Source: Candidatus Acidulodesulfobacterium ferriphilum (GTDB lineage Bacteria; SZUA-79; Acidulodesulfobacterales; Acidulodesulfobacteraceae). Taken from it: a stretch of 64,000 nucleotides of DNA. The translations under genes were made by a program, and so were the position numbers. This document shows positions 35,595-43,522 of the stretch, in pieces; the first letter of the stretch is position 1, and each line of letters begins with the position of its first letter. The notes below the pieces were generated by a model that was given only the letters and a program-made list of their open reading frames with translations, had not been told where the DNA came from and searched no databases. The stretch is from contig SGBD01000004.1 of NCBI GenBank assembly GCA_004195035.1, forward strand, positions 62,001-126,000. The letters run 5' to 3'.

Positions 35595-36272
35595 TTAAGA
35601 ACTCCTCACATCGTCCACTATATCCTGTATAATCTCGTATAAAGAAGGGTCAACGGATTCTATAATCTTAAAAACCCCCGCTTCGTCAAATATATCATAA
35701 AGCTCTTTCATAGTTTCTGGGGCAACATCCCATGCAAGATTTGTGACCTGAAGGGTCGGCATAGGAATGGCTTTTCTTTTAGCGGCAAGATCGGTGGAGG
35801 CATAGCCTATATGCGGACCCCAATCGGGAAAGAAATCCGGCTGAATCATGTCGGGGGAAAGCTGGTTGCCGTAAGCCGTGAGCTTTAAGAGAACCCTCGA
35901 GTATGGTTTTAAAACCTTTTTTGCGGATTCAAAGCCTCTCCTGACGGCAATTTCCCTTAATATTGCAATTACTCCGCCTGGACTGTTGAGAAACGGGCAA
36001 ATCATCGCACAGGTAAAGCATTGAAAGCATGCCCAGACATATTCGTCCATCATCGTCCAGATAAGCTCGGGGTCTTTTGATTTCATTTTTTGCAGAACTA
36101 TGCGGGGAGAAAAATCGAAAAACCTGTGAGGCGGGCAGCCGCCCGTACATACGCCGCAGTTTAAACATCCTCTGACATACTCTTCATATCTAAAATCTTT
36201 TTTTGCTTCTTCGAAAATCTCTTTTTTAAACTCGAACGGAACAATGCTTACCCCATTTTCATCATATTCCAT
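35595..36272 (-). CDS. hdrC1: sHdr complex subunit HdrC1 (4Fe-4S ferredoxin-like)
   Basis: The 225 residues have two cluster motifs, GCLNCGVCTGGCPPHRFFDFSP and ACFQCFTCAMICPFLN. The C-terminal ~100 residues include FFPDWGPHIGYASTDLAAKRKAIPMPTL, seen in sHdr HdrC1. It is first in the six-gene sHdr operon and is preceded by a good GAGGGAG ribosome site. It shuttles electrons for HdrB1/HdrA. Sulfur oxidation as the pathway is inferred from gene order; other uses of Hdr-like complexes are possible. Confidence 0.9.
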   Translation of the reverse strand: MEYDENGVSIVPFEFKKEIFEEAKKDFRYEEYVRGCLNCGVCTGGCPPHRFFDFSPRIVLQKMKSKDPELIWTMMDEYVWACFQCFTCAMICPFLNSPGGVIAILREIAVRRGFESAKKVLKPYSRVLLKLTAYGNQLSPDMIQPDFFPDWGPHIGYASTDLAAKRKAIPMPTLQVTNLAWDVAPETMKELYDIFDEAGVFKIIESVDPSLYEIIQDIVDDVRSS

Positions 36273-36359
36273 AAATTACTCCCTCTATTTATTGGTTTGA
36301 TTTTAATTTAATATAAATTTATCGGTAAAATGTAAAAACGGAAATTTGCCTATAGTTTA

Positions 36360-36387
36360 ATTCTATCTTAATAATTCAAAAAATCAA
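36360..36387 (-). promoter_or_regulatory. Candidate promoter of the sHdr operon
   Basis: On the minus strand TTGATT (36382-36387), a 16-nt spacer and TAGAAT (36360-36365) lie ~90 nt before hdrC1. The rest of the 234-bp gap up to the FNT gene shows nothing else. AT-richness makes chance matches likely. Confidence 0.35.
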
Positions 36388-36506
36388 GAAGCTAAAATCA
36401 CATTTATCGATTTATTTAAATTTATTTGATAAATCTATCGTACTTGCACATATGCCCGCGCCTGCGCTTTTTTCCACGCCTTTATAATTTATAATAAATA
36501 ATAATA

Positions 36507-37910
36507 TTATAAAGTATCCTCGATATCTTCTACCTCATCCGCCTTTTTAGAAGCGGCCCTGCTAAACATGTTAAGTTCACGGGATGAGCGAATAATGTCT
36601 TCGGAAGACGAGGTTGCATGCAAGATTTGTAAATATTGAAGAATGGTAACAAAAAATAGTCCGCCTATCATATTGCCTATGATAGTTAAAGGAACATAAG
36701 GATAAAGCCATGAAAGGTATGATATATGGGAACCGGTATTAATAGCGATTAAAATTTCGGATGAAGCAACGACGATGTGGCTGAATGAATTTAAAAAAAT
36801 TAAAAAACCGACAATCCATATTATAAAAATTCTCGCAAGAGTGCCGCTTGAGGCAATTAAAAGCCATGTCATAAGCGTAATCAGCCATCCGGCAAAAATT
36901 GCGCTTAAAACCATTACAAACGGACTTTTACTCATATAGCTATTGGCTACGCTATGTATGTGGCTTACGACGAATGAGGGAACCAGCTGGTTTAACGAGC
37001 CGGCGATAGCGAGGGCAAATATAAAAATTCCGGCCATATTACCTATTAATGTTAACGACCATAATTTTAAAAGGCTTCCGATTTTATTTTTTTTTGCGAT
37101 GACGGAAGTAACAGGAACTAAAAAATTTTCGGTAAAAAGTTCGCTTTTGCCAATCATTAAAAAGATAAAACCGATTGGGAAAAATAGCGCCCCGAATATT
37201 TTAGAAATATTTGCCCCGACAAAAGGAGCGGTTGCGCCCGCAACATAAGAAGAAGCTATTATGCCGAAGGTAACATTCATACCCGCAATTAAACCTGACA
37301 TCGACATCTCGAGCCATGTCCTGTTAAGGCGGGTCTGCCCGACCTCGACGGATGCTTTAAAAATCTCGGACGGCTCTTTCCCTCCCGGTTTTTCAGCGCC
37401 ATTAATAGCGCCGATGCGGGCTTTTGTGGACTCTAAAACTTCGTTTATCCTTTTTGATAAATATAAAGAATGATGTATCTCTTCGGCAAGATTATTTTCT
37501 AAAAGCGCCCTCACACCCGGGTCGGAGGTGATTTCCAGCCCTGCGGTATAATCGTTTATTGCGTTTTCTTCTATTTTTAAATCAATCCTGAGCATATCTA
37601 ACGGAGCCGCAACCTGATGCGAGGCTTTGCTGACGCCTTTTTGTGCTTCCCTGATTTCATCAAGCGGTTTCGGCGTGCCGCCAAGTTCTGTTATTTTTTC
37701 CCTGATATTGATAATATGCCCGCTTTCCGTCGAGGCAAAGGATTTTAGCGCCTGAACTAATGTAGGGTCTTTAAGGGTTTTTGCCTGCTCCATATACAGA
37801 TCCCGACCGGCAACCTCGGCGGCAAGGTATTTTTGGAGCAAAAGGATAGTTTCTTTTATTTTCTTTTTATCGCTGTCTCTATCGTCATGCTTAATATATA
37901 AATCGGTCAT
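36507..37910 (-). CDS. Ferritin-like domain fused to FNT (formate/nitrite) channel
   Basis: Residues ~20-160 form a rubrerythrin/ferritin-like bundle with a full set of plausible diiron ligands: E32, E62xxH65, E115 and E144xxH147. Residues ~185-440 are a FocA/NirC-type channel with six hydrophobic segments (MSMSGLIAGMNVTFGIIA; PIGFIFLMIGKSELFTENFLVPV, the FNT signature; LKLWSLTLIGNMAGIF; FLIFLNSFSHIVVASSEIL; LTIIGNMIGGLFFVTIL). The channel would pass formate, nitrite, hydrosulfide or another small anion; the cytosolic diiron domain may gate it or act on peroxide/iron. It lies between the sHdr operon and an MFS gene read the other way. Confidence 0.88.
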   Translation of the reverse strand: MTDLYIKHDDRDSDKKKIKETILLLQKYLAAEVAGRDLYMEQAKTLKDPTLVQALKSFASTESGHIINIREKITELGGTPKPLDEIREAQKGVSKASHQVAAPLDMLRIDLKIEENAINDYTAGLEITSDPGVRALLENNLAEEIHHSLYLSKRINEVLESTKARIGAINGAEKPGGKEPSEIFKASVEVGQTRLNRTWLEMSMSGLIAGMNVTFGIIASSYVAGATAPFVGANISKIFGALFFPIGFIFLMIGKSELFTENFLVPVTSVIAKKNKIGSLLKLWSLTLIGNMAGIFIFALAIAGSLNQLVPSFVVSHIHSVANSYMSKSPFVMVLSAIFAGWLITLMTWLLIASSGTLARIFIIWIVGFLIFLNSFSHIVVASSEILIAINTGSHISYLSWLYPYVPLTIIGNMIGGLFFVTILQYLQILHATSSSEDIIRSSRELNMFSRAASKKADEVEDIEDTL

Positions 37911-37984
37911 TTGACTTTATATTATAATTCATTGCGCATGATTTTGCAACCTCGGTATCTGCAATTTTGGGGATATCGGGTTCA

Positions 37985-38013
37985 TTGACTTCAAAGTCAT
38001 TATGTTATAAAAT
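37985..38013 (+). promoter_or_regulatory. Promoter of the MFS gene with overlapping dyad
   Basis: TTGACT (37985-37990), 17-nt spacer, TAAAAT (38008-38013). The dyad TGACTT-CA-AAGTCA (37986-37999) overlaps the -35 and could be an operator. ATG follows 9 nt after the -10, so the message would be leaderless or nearly so. Confidence 0.6.
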
Positions 38014-38022
38014 AAAATCCCT

Positions 38023-39336
38023 ATGGCATTAAATAATAATAACGATAACACCTACGAAACAGCCCCCGCTTCGACAAAAAGGCTTTTAATTGCCATTCTT
38101 TCTACGATTGCCCTTGCAGACTTCGGATTAGGATTAAACACGGTCGTTCTCCCCCTCTATGCAAAAAGTTTAGGCGCCAGCATAATTACAATCGGATTAA
38201 TAATAGCCGCTTTCGGACTCGCCCGTATATTGGTAAATATACCTGTAAGCATAATAAGCAAAAAACTTAAATCCCAATACATTCATATAGGAATGCTGTT
38301 TATTTTTCTGGGCGCCGCCGGCTACCTCCTCTCAACGGCATATTACCAGTTATTTATTTTTAGATTTTTGGAAGGTTTTGGTTCAGGCATTATAAATACT
38401 TCTTCAATGATAATTCTTACCAAACATCTTTACAGGGATGAAAAAAGAGGGAAGGTTTTAAGCAGATATATGATAGCAAGAAGGCTTTCAATGGGTTCCG
38501 CCCCTTTCCTTGGAGCTATTGTCGCATATGAGTTTACCGACAAAACAGCCTTTTTGCTTTATACGGTAATTATGCTTATAGGACTAATAATAGCTTTTTA
38601 CAACAAAAAATTCTTAAATAACATAAAAATACCTGAAACTGCGGATAAATTTGCAAGCGAACCGGATGGAAATACAAATGAACCGGAAAACAAGGAGCGT
38701 AAGGTAAGTAAAGGATATTTTAAAAAATATTCCGCCCTTCTATATGACTTAAATTTTATAGCCCTCTGTTTCCTAACCTTCTCTTTTTTCTTTTCGAGGA
38801 TAGGCTCGAGAAGGGAGCTGGTGCCTCTCGTGGGCGTCAGCGTAATGAATTTAAACAAGGCAAGCATAGGTCTTCTTATTTCTATATCCGCTGTGATAGG
38901 AGTGGTGCTCACATACTATTCCGATAGAGTAATAAACATAATGGGAGTAAAAAAATCTATCATAACATCCTTCATTATAAGCGCGGCCGGCGTGCTAAGC
39001 TTTATTATTTTCAAAAACCTGTTCACATTCGGCGCTTCTATCATACTTATAAGCGCGGGCGGCGGTTTTTCGGGGCCGGCAAGAAATCTATATCTTATGG
39101 ATAGCGTCGATAAAAATCATTATGACGAGGCAATAGGAATTTACAGAACATTGAGCGATTTAGGGTTTGTTTTAGGGCCGTTTGCCGTAGGCGCCGTATT
39201 TGATTACTTCAATTTTATATCGGCTTACAGCTTAGTCGCCCTCGTCATTATCGTAGCGACAATAATATTTGGTCTTTTTGCAAAATCATACGATAATAAA
39301 CCGCCGATGTGGCTTAATTCCGGATTAAACGAGTGA
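38023..39336 (+). CDS. MFS transporter
   Basis: This 437-residue protein has 12 predicted helices in two halves with a central cytosolic loop (residues ~205-235, acidic/Lys-rich). Motif A-like sequences are ISKKLKSQYIHIG after helix 2 and YYSDRVINIMGVKKS after helix 8. RFLEGFGSGIINTSSMIIL corresponds to helix 4. It is a proton-driven efflux or uptake carrier of unknown substrate (drug or sugar-efflux-like). It overlaps the VIT-type gene tail-to-tail by 12 bp. Confidence 0.85.
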   Translation: MALNNNNDNTYETAPASTKRLLIAILSTIALADFGLGLNTVVLPLYAKSLGASIITIGLIIAAFGLARILVNIPVSIISKKLKSQYIHIGMLFIFLGAAGYLLSTAYYQLFIFRFLEGFGSGIINTSSMIILTKHLYRDEKRGKVLSRYMIARRLSMGSAPFLGAIVAYEFTDKTAFLLYTVIMLIGLIIAFYNKKFLNNIKIPETADKFASEPDGNTNEPENKERKVSKGYFKKYSALLYDLNFIALCFLTFSFFFSRIGSRRELVPLVGVSVMNLNKASIGLLISISAVIGVVLTYYSDRVINIMGVKKSIITSFIISAAGVLSFIIFKNLFTFGASIILISAGGGFSGPARNLYLMDSVDKNHYDEAIGIYRTLSDLGFVLGPFAVGAVFDYFNFISAYSLVALVIIVATIIFGLFAKSYDNKPPMWLNSGLNE

Positions 39337-40035
39337 AATCAACCTGCCGCAAATAAACCCGAAGGCGGCGGCGGCACCGCCTATTAAAACCATCTCCGTA
39401 GAACTCTTTAATCCGTTGGTTTTTGTAACTTTAGCTTTTGCAAAGCCGGCAAATATCAAAACTAATATAGAAAGCAAAATGGACATAACGATTGCCATAA
39501 AAGAATTTCTGGTAAAAAAATATGGAATTAGCGGCGGAATACCCCCCGCTAAAAAAGACAAACCTGTATAAGAAGCGATTTTAAGAGGTTTTTCATAATA
39601 ATTAAGACTTATCCCTAACTCATCCTGTACCATAAAATTAAGCAAAACCTTTTTGTCGGACATAAGCCTTTTAACTATCGGGTCGATTTCTTCTTTCGTA
39701 AAGCCCTTATCCGCGTATAACTCATAAATCTCTTCTATTTCGTGGTTAGGGTTTTCCGCAATCTCCCTTTTTTCCCTTCTAATTTCTTTTTGGTAAAATT
39801 CGTTTTGGGACTTTGTGGCAAGATAAGCCCCGAAAAACATCGAAACCGTCCCTGCAACAATCTCGGCCACACCCGACATAAGAACTATTCTGGTGTTTAC
39901 AAGGGCTCCGGTAACGCCCGCTACAAATCCCACGGTTGTAACTAAGCCGTCGTTTATCCCAAAAACAAACTCCCTGATGAGTTTCCCTTCAGGGGTATGC
40001 CAGTCCTCGTTATGAAATCTTTTTAAAGGGTCCAT
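39325..40035 (-). CDS. VIT1/CCC1-family iron/manganese transporter
   Basis: The 236 residues begin KLIREFVFGINDGLVTTVGFVAGVTGAL, the strongly conserved first helix of VIT1/CCC1 (DUF125), then VAEIVAGTVSMFFGAYLATKSQNEFY and a cytosolic helical domain (REKREIAENPNHEIEEIYELYADKGF) that binds metal in plant VIT1, then three more helices with GLSFLAGGIPPLIPYF. It exports Fe2+ or Mn2+ from the cytosol by proton exchange. Near a ferritin-like fusion and rubrerythrin, it supports an iron-handling theme. Its 3' end overlaps the MFS gene. Confidence 0.92.
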   Translation of the reverse strand: MDPLKRFHNEDWHTPEGKLIREFVFGINDGLVTTVGFVAGVTGALVNTRIVLMSGVAEIVAGTVSMFFGAYLATKSQNEFYQKEIRREKREIAENPNHEIEEIYELYADKGFTKEEIDPIVKRLMSDKKVLLNFMVQDELGISLNYYEKPLKIASYTGLSFLAGGIPPLIPYFFTRNSFMAIVMSILLSILVLIFAGFAKAKVTKTNGLKSSTEMVLIGGAAAAFGFICGRLISLV

Positions 40036-40058
40036 AGGTTTAATTAAATAATTATAAT

Positions 40059-40228
40059 TACCTTAAATCACCGTTAGAAATTTCTTTTTCTGGATTCCCG
40101 CTGAAGCGGGTTGGGACACCCGTCGGGTTAAAAGTTAAATGCCTGCAAAGTCATTCCCGCGAAAGCGGGAATCCAGATTTAACATGGCTTTTGAGTATAT
40201 AATGTAATTTCTAATGCAGGATTAAGGA
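40059..40228. repeat. MITE-like element with REP core, copy 4
   Basis: Outer ends TACCTTAAATCACCGTTAG and the complement of TCCTTAATCCTGCATTAGAA surround a core (40090-40176) in which the left arm is changed to CCCGCTGAAGCGGGTTGGGA. It lies between the USP gene and the VIT gene. Confidence 0.8.
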
Positions 40229-40236
40229 ATTATTAT

Positions 40237-41154
40237 TTATTTGACGATAAGAATCGAACAGGGCAGTGCGTTTACCACTCTTTCGGCGGTACTGCCGAAA
40301 AGTATTTCGGCTAATTTTTCTTTATCCTTTCCCTTATGTCCCAAAATTAAAAGTTTTTTTCTCGTCCCTATCATGAAATCCGTTATCTCTTTGCATGGAA
40401 CACCCTTCCTGACAATCACCTCAAGATTGGATTTTTCCTTCGTAAAACGGTAGCCTAATCCGCGGACGGCATCCTCTGCCTTTTCTGCCAGATTTTTTTC
40501 GTAATTCTTTATTTCTTCCGGCTTTAAATTCTTTACCGCCTTTTCGTCGATAACATATAAAATCGTGAACATCTTGATTATATCGGCAGGCACTTTATTT
40601 ATGAACGGCAAAGCCCTGAGCGAAAACTCCGAAAAATCGGTAGCAAAGACGACATCCGCAAAAAGATTTTTGCAATTCATTTTTTCATCGTTTTTTATAA
40701 TACCCGATGCGTGAAACAAAACTCTTTTCATAATAAGTACCGGCTTATCGACTTTAATTAAAATGTCATATAGCGGCGAGCCGTAAAATGAAAGAAAGCC
40801 TCTGGACTTAATGCCGGCCTTTTTATCGAGAACGACGAAGTCTATATTTTCATTTTTTGCCTCATCCGCAATTTCACCTGCTATATTACCGGTTCTTATC
40901 ACATAGCGAACGCCGAATCCCAATTTCTCGAGGTCTTTTTTTATATCCTTAAGTTTAATTTCCGCAAGTCTCTTTATCTTTTCCTCATCCTCTTTTTTAT
41001 AAACGGAATAAAGGCTGTGCTGAAAAAGGGCGGGATCGATGACATGGGCGAGTACGATTTCTTTTAAGCCGAGCTTCGAATAATTCGCAAAACAGTCGAG
41101 ATTTTCGTAATAGAAATCGCCGAAATTTATGGCGTAAAGCGCGGTGTTAAGCAT
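40237..41154 (-). CDS. Tandem universal stress protein (two UspA domains)
   Basis: The 305 residues hold two UspA folds. The first (1-150) has KEIVLAHVIDPALFQ and IDFVVLDKKAGIKSRGFLSFYGSPLYDILIKVDKPVLIMK. The second (~160-305) has FADVVFATDFSEFSLRALPFI and LLILGHKGKDKEKLAEILFGSTAERVVNALPCSILIVK, where G..G...GST is the ATP-binding motif. Domain one lacks the full G-x2-G motif. Such proteins respond to stress or growth arrest. There is no clear operon partner; a toxin-antitoxin pair lies upstream. Confidence 0.9.
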   Translation of the reverse strand: MLNTALYAINFGDFYYENLDCFANYSKLGLKEIVLAHVIDPALFQHSLYSVYKKEDEEKIKRLAEIKLKDIKKDLEKLGFGVRYVIRTGNIAGEIADEAKNENIDFVVLDKKAGIKSRGFLSFYGSPLYDILIKVDKPVLIMKRVLFHASGIIKNDEKMNCKNLFADVVFATDFSEFSLRALPFINKVPADIIKMFTILYVIDEKAVKNLKPEEIKNYEKNLAEKAEDAVRGLGYRFTKEKSNLEVIVRKGVPCKEITDFMIGTRKKLLILGHKGKDKEKLAEILFGSTAERVVNALPCSILIVK

Positions 41155-41183
41155 ATCAAATCCTCAAATCTTCCAAAAGACTT

Positions 41184-41465
41184 TTACTTTCTTTTTTCTG
41201 AATTTTTCTCCAAGTTCTCGTTTATTTTTTCGATAAGGAATATTTTTAAAAGGGATTGGTAAGGCACATCCCTCTTGTTTGCCAAAAATTTAAGTTCTTC
41301 TATGAGATATTCAGGCATTCTGACGGATATAGTTTTGAGAGACGGCTTGAGATTAGGAAGCTTAATTTTTTCGGCATTGTCCCAGTTTATAAATTCGGTA
41401 GAGTCCCCCGCCCCCCAAAATTCTCTTTCTTCGTCTTCGTTTTTAAATTTAGGAATTTTTTTCAT
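41184..41465 (-). CDS. brnA: BrnA-type antitoxin (CopG/RHH)
   Basis: The 93 residues start KIPKFKNEDEEREFWGAGDSTEFINWDNAEK, the standard toxin-wrapping N-terminus of CopG/BrnA antitoxins, and continue with TISVRMPEYLIEELKFLANKRDVPYQSLLKIFLIEKI, a ribbon-helix-helix domain. It overlaps the upstream brnT by 17 bp. It should neutralise the toxin and autorepress. A dead-on match in order, size and motifs. Confidence 0.88.
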   Translation of the reverse strand: MKKIPKFKNEDEEREFWGAGDSTEFINWDNAEKIKLPNLKPSLKTISVRMPEYLIEELKFLANKRDVPYQSLLKIFLIEKINENLEKNSEKRK

Positions 41466-41769
41466 AATTTTTATATATCTCCTTTTCTTTTTTATTCATA
41501 TCTCTTGCAGAAATTACTCTTATTTTATTATTTCTCACGGTAAAAACGATAAATAACGACCTGCTCATGTTCGTATGTCCCAACAGATAAAACCTTGTTT
41601 CTTTTTCGGAATGTTTTTTGTCGAAATAAACAATTAAAGGCTCATTAAAAAACGCTTCTTCGCATTCTATATAATGTACTTGATGCTTTACGCTATTTTT
41701 ATATTTATTATTTTCGTCCCATTCAAAACCTGCACAGTTAAACAAAAGTTGTTTAATTATTTTATCCAT
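41449..41769 (-). CDS. brnT: BrnT-family toxin
   Basis: The 106 residues have FEWDENNKYKNSVKHQVHYIECEEAFFNEP and ETRFYLLGHTNMSRSLFIVFTVRNNKIRVISARDMNKKEKEIY, the BrnT (DUF497) pattern: W-D..K...N..KH.V...EAEE.F and R..G......L.VV.T.R...IR.IS AR.A...E...Y. BrnT is a RelE-fold RNase that stops growth. First gene of the brnTA pair. The extra N-terminus (MDKIIKQLLFNCAG) suggests the start could be further in. Confidence 0.88.
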   Translation of the reverse strand: MDKIIKQLLFNCAGFEWDENNKYKNSVKHQVHYIECEEAFFNEPLIVYFDKKHSEKETRFYLLGHTNMSRSLFIVFTVRNNKIRVISARDMNKKEKEIYKNYEKNS

Positions 41770-41842
41770 ATTAAAAGTATATCTTAAACATATACATTAA
41801 TCAATAATATTTTTGCAAATGGGGACGAAATATCCTGTAAAA

Positions 41843-42400
41843 TCAGGAATTGGGCAGTTCGGCTTCGACATAGATGCCGGTGCAGTTGCCGGTGCCGGTG
41901 CCTTTGATACCGACCTCCGCCGTAACCTCTCTTTCCGTTCCGCCGGCAAAGCCGTTGGAAGTGATGATGTAATAGGTACAGTTGCCGGTGCCGCCGCCGG
42001 TACCGCTCAATGTGCCATAAACGGCGCAAAAAGCCGGAGTATAATTAACGGAATGGAGTAAGTTGCCCTGTAAGTTGCCGGAAAGATATTGTGGTGAGCC
42101 GATACTGCCACTTACCCCCGGCGGCAAAACGGGAGGATTCGGACAGCCTGACGGACGTGTACCGGAAAAAGCGCCTTGATTTTCCAGTTCGTAAAGCGTT
42201 ATCTCCACTCCCGATTTTGCGGCGTATTTCGCCGCCACGCCCGTCAGATTAGACCTCGAAACGATGCTTCCGCTTGCCATAAGATATGCGAAAATCGACC
42301 CAGCCAGCCCCAGCACTATAATAATTATAATCGCAAGGATTATGGAAATACCCTTATTGGAATTAACAACCCCGTTTTTTAAAAATTTTATCATAATCAT
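41843..42400 (-). CDS. MshP-like minor pilin-associated protein
   Basis: This 185-residue protein has a positively charged start and one N-terminal helix (NKGISIILAIIIIIVLGLAGSIFAYLM), but no prepilin G-F-x4-E cleavage pattern. The rest is Gly/Thr-rich with paired cysteines (GCPNPP, FCAVYG, NCTYYI, NCTGIY) and AAKSGVEITLYEL. This is the PilX/MshP layout, and its place after mshD- and mshO-like genes matches the msh order D-O-P. Likely a minor component of a second pilus. The symbol is withheld because identity is weak. Confidence 0.65.
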   Translation of the reverse strand: MIMIKFLKNGVVNSNKGISIILAIIIIIVLGLAGSIFAYLMASGSIVSRSNLTGVAAKYAAKSGVEITLYELENQGAFSGTRPSGCPNPPVLPPGVSGSIGSPQYLSGNLQGNLLHSVNYTPAFCAVYGTLSGTGGGTGNCTYYIITSNGFAGGTEREVTAEVGIKGTGTGNCTGIYVEAELPNS

Positions 42401-42410
42401 TAGTTTGTCA

Positions 42411-42653
42411 TTACTGCGGATTTGCCACGATAACCGAAACCCCGCCCGTCTGGCTGTAACCCGCCAAATTTGTTACCGTAAAATTTATATTGCAGGAATA
42501 GACTTTTGTTGTCGTATTTTTATTGCAATAAGATGAAGCCGCTGGTGGCGGAGGTGGCGGAGGCGGAGGCTTCAGGCAACCGCTTAAAGAAACCGCCGCG
42601 CTAAAAATTAATGCCGCTAATATAATCCGCAACGGGATACGATGTCGTTCCAT
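42411..42653 (-). pseudogene. Displaced C-terminal part of the MshO-like prepilin gene (frameshift)
   Basis: As a separate ORF it starts MERHRIPLRIILAAL and even shows a lipobox-like LSGC, but its first 17 codons overlap the preceding gene. If one T of the TTTTT run (plus-strand A-run 42603-42607) is dropped, the upstream reading DYISGINF joins SAAVSLSGC and then a poly-Pro stretch, CNINFTVTNLAGYSQTGGVSVIVANPQ. That is the expected C-terminal beta-sheet of a PilW/MshO-type protein. I therefore read it as the second half of the gene at 42601-43137. Confidence 0.65.
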
Positions 42654-43137
42654 TAGTCGTAGTTACCTCTTTATATAATGCGTTATTATTTGGATTCACG
42701 CAAAACACCACAAGCTCTTGCTCTTGGTTTGCGGTTCCGGTTATATATTTATAAAAAGCAACCTCGTTGCACGGGGTGGCGGAAGAACCGCAAGATGTCG
42801 TCTGACTCGATAAATTAGCTATTACGATAGGCAGGTTTTGGTTCTTGTCCGGATTAATTTTATGTTTCAATTTACAATAAGCCTTAGCCGCAGGTCTTAT
42901 ATATCCTGACGGCTTAGCCGCATTTTCCAAATTCCTCCTGAGCGCCGATATTGCGTAAGTCATAGAATTATTCGAATGAAGATAATTTTCGTTCTGTAAA
43001 TAGTCGCTTATTCCCCACATTACGACTTCGTACAACCCTATCGACAGGATGCCGATAAGAAGTATCGTCATAACCAGTTCGATAAGGGTAAACCCGCCCT
43101 TATTTTTCTTAATACCATTCAAAGTCTTCATTATCAT
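42601..43137 (-). CDS. MshO/PilW-like prepilin, truncated by a frameshift
   Basis: The 178 residues contain a type IV prepilin signal GGFTLIELVMTILLIGILSIGLYEVV (cleavage after G, E at +5). The body has YAISALRRNLENAAKPSGYIRP, as in MshO/PilW. It ends abruptly at ISGINF followed by TAG just where family members run on into ~70 more residues, which are present in the next frame (42411-42653). It is probably a minor pilin of a MSHA-like system. The frameshift may be real, a phase-variable run (only five Ts), or a sequencing error. Confidence 0.75.
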   Translation of the reverse strand: MIMKTLNGIKKNKGGFTLIELVMTILLIGILSIGLYEVVMWGISDYLQNENYLHSNNSMTYAISALRRNLENAAKPSGYIRPAAKAYCKLKHKINPDKNQNLPIVIANLSSQTTSCGSSATPCNEVAFYKYITGTANQEQELVVFCVNPNNNALYKEVTTTNGTTSYPVADYISGINF

Positions 43138-43162
43138 CTTCGTAAAAATTTAAGAATATACC

Positions 43163-43214
43163 TTGTCATTCCTGCGAAAGCCCTGCCGTCATTCCTGCGA
43201 AAGCAGGAATCCAG
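43163..43214. repeat. Broken REP copy
   Basis: GTCATTCCTGCGAAAGC appears twice in tandem, the second followed by AGGAATCCAG. It lies upstream of the mshO-like gene, between it and the GIY-YIG gene. Confidence 0.65.
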
Positions 43215-43223
43215 TCTTTGTTA

Positions 43224-43511
43224 TTAACATATGCTTTCATATAAATCTATCCATTCGGGGTTGTCTTTTTCAATTAATCTTAATTTCCATGTCCTCTTCC
43301 ATTTCTTTATCTGTTTTTCTCTATTAATAGCCGATTCTGCGGAATCGTGTATCTCATACCAAACTAATACATGGATGTTATATTTCTTTGTAAAGCCTTC
43401 GACTACATTTTGTTTATGTTCATAAACCCTTTTAATAATATCCGAAGTAACGCCTGTATATAAAGTGCCGTTACGTTTACTGCTCAGAATATAAACATAA
43501 TATTTTTTCAT
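43224..43511 (-). CDS. GIY-YIG domain endonuclease (UPF0213/YhbQ-like)
   Basis: The 95 residues have YYVYILSSKRNGTLYTGVTSDIIKRVYEHKQ, giving the (G)Y-V-Y and Y-T-G motifs plus the conserved Arg/His, then FTKKYNIHVLVWYEIHDSAESAINREKQIKKWKRTWKLRLIE with the catalytic Glu (AINREKQIK). Small single-domain GIY-YIG proteins of this type are scattered, often mobile. It is flanked on both sides by REP copies and interrupts the msh-like D-O-P order, which suggests an insertion. Its cellular role is unknown. Confidence 0.9.
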   Translation of the reverse strand: MKKYYVYILSSKRNGTLYTGVTSDIIKRVYEHKQNVVEGFTKKYNIHVLVWYEIHDSAESAINREKQIKKWKRTWKLRLIEKDNPEWIDLYESIC

Positions 43512-43522
43512 TCTTAATGCTT

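Noticed and set aside
42411-42653. Separate 80-residue lipoprotein gene with LSGC lipobox and poly-Pro
   Set aside because: Its signal-like start overlaps the preceding prepilin gene in another frame, and a one-base shift joins the tail to the prepilin, which otherwise lacks its C-terminus.
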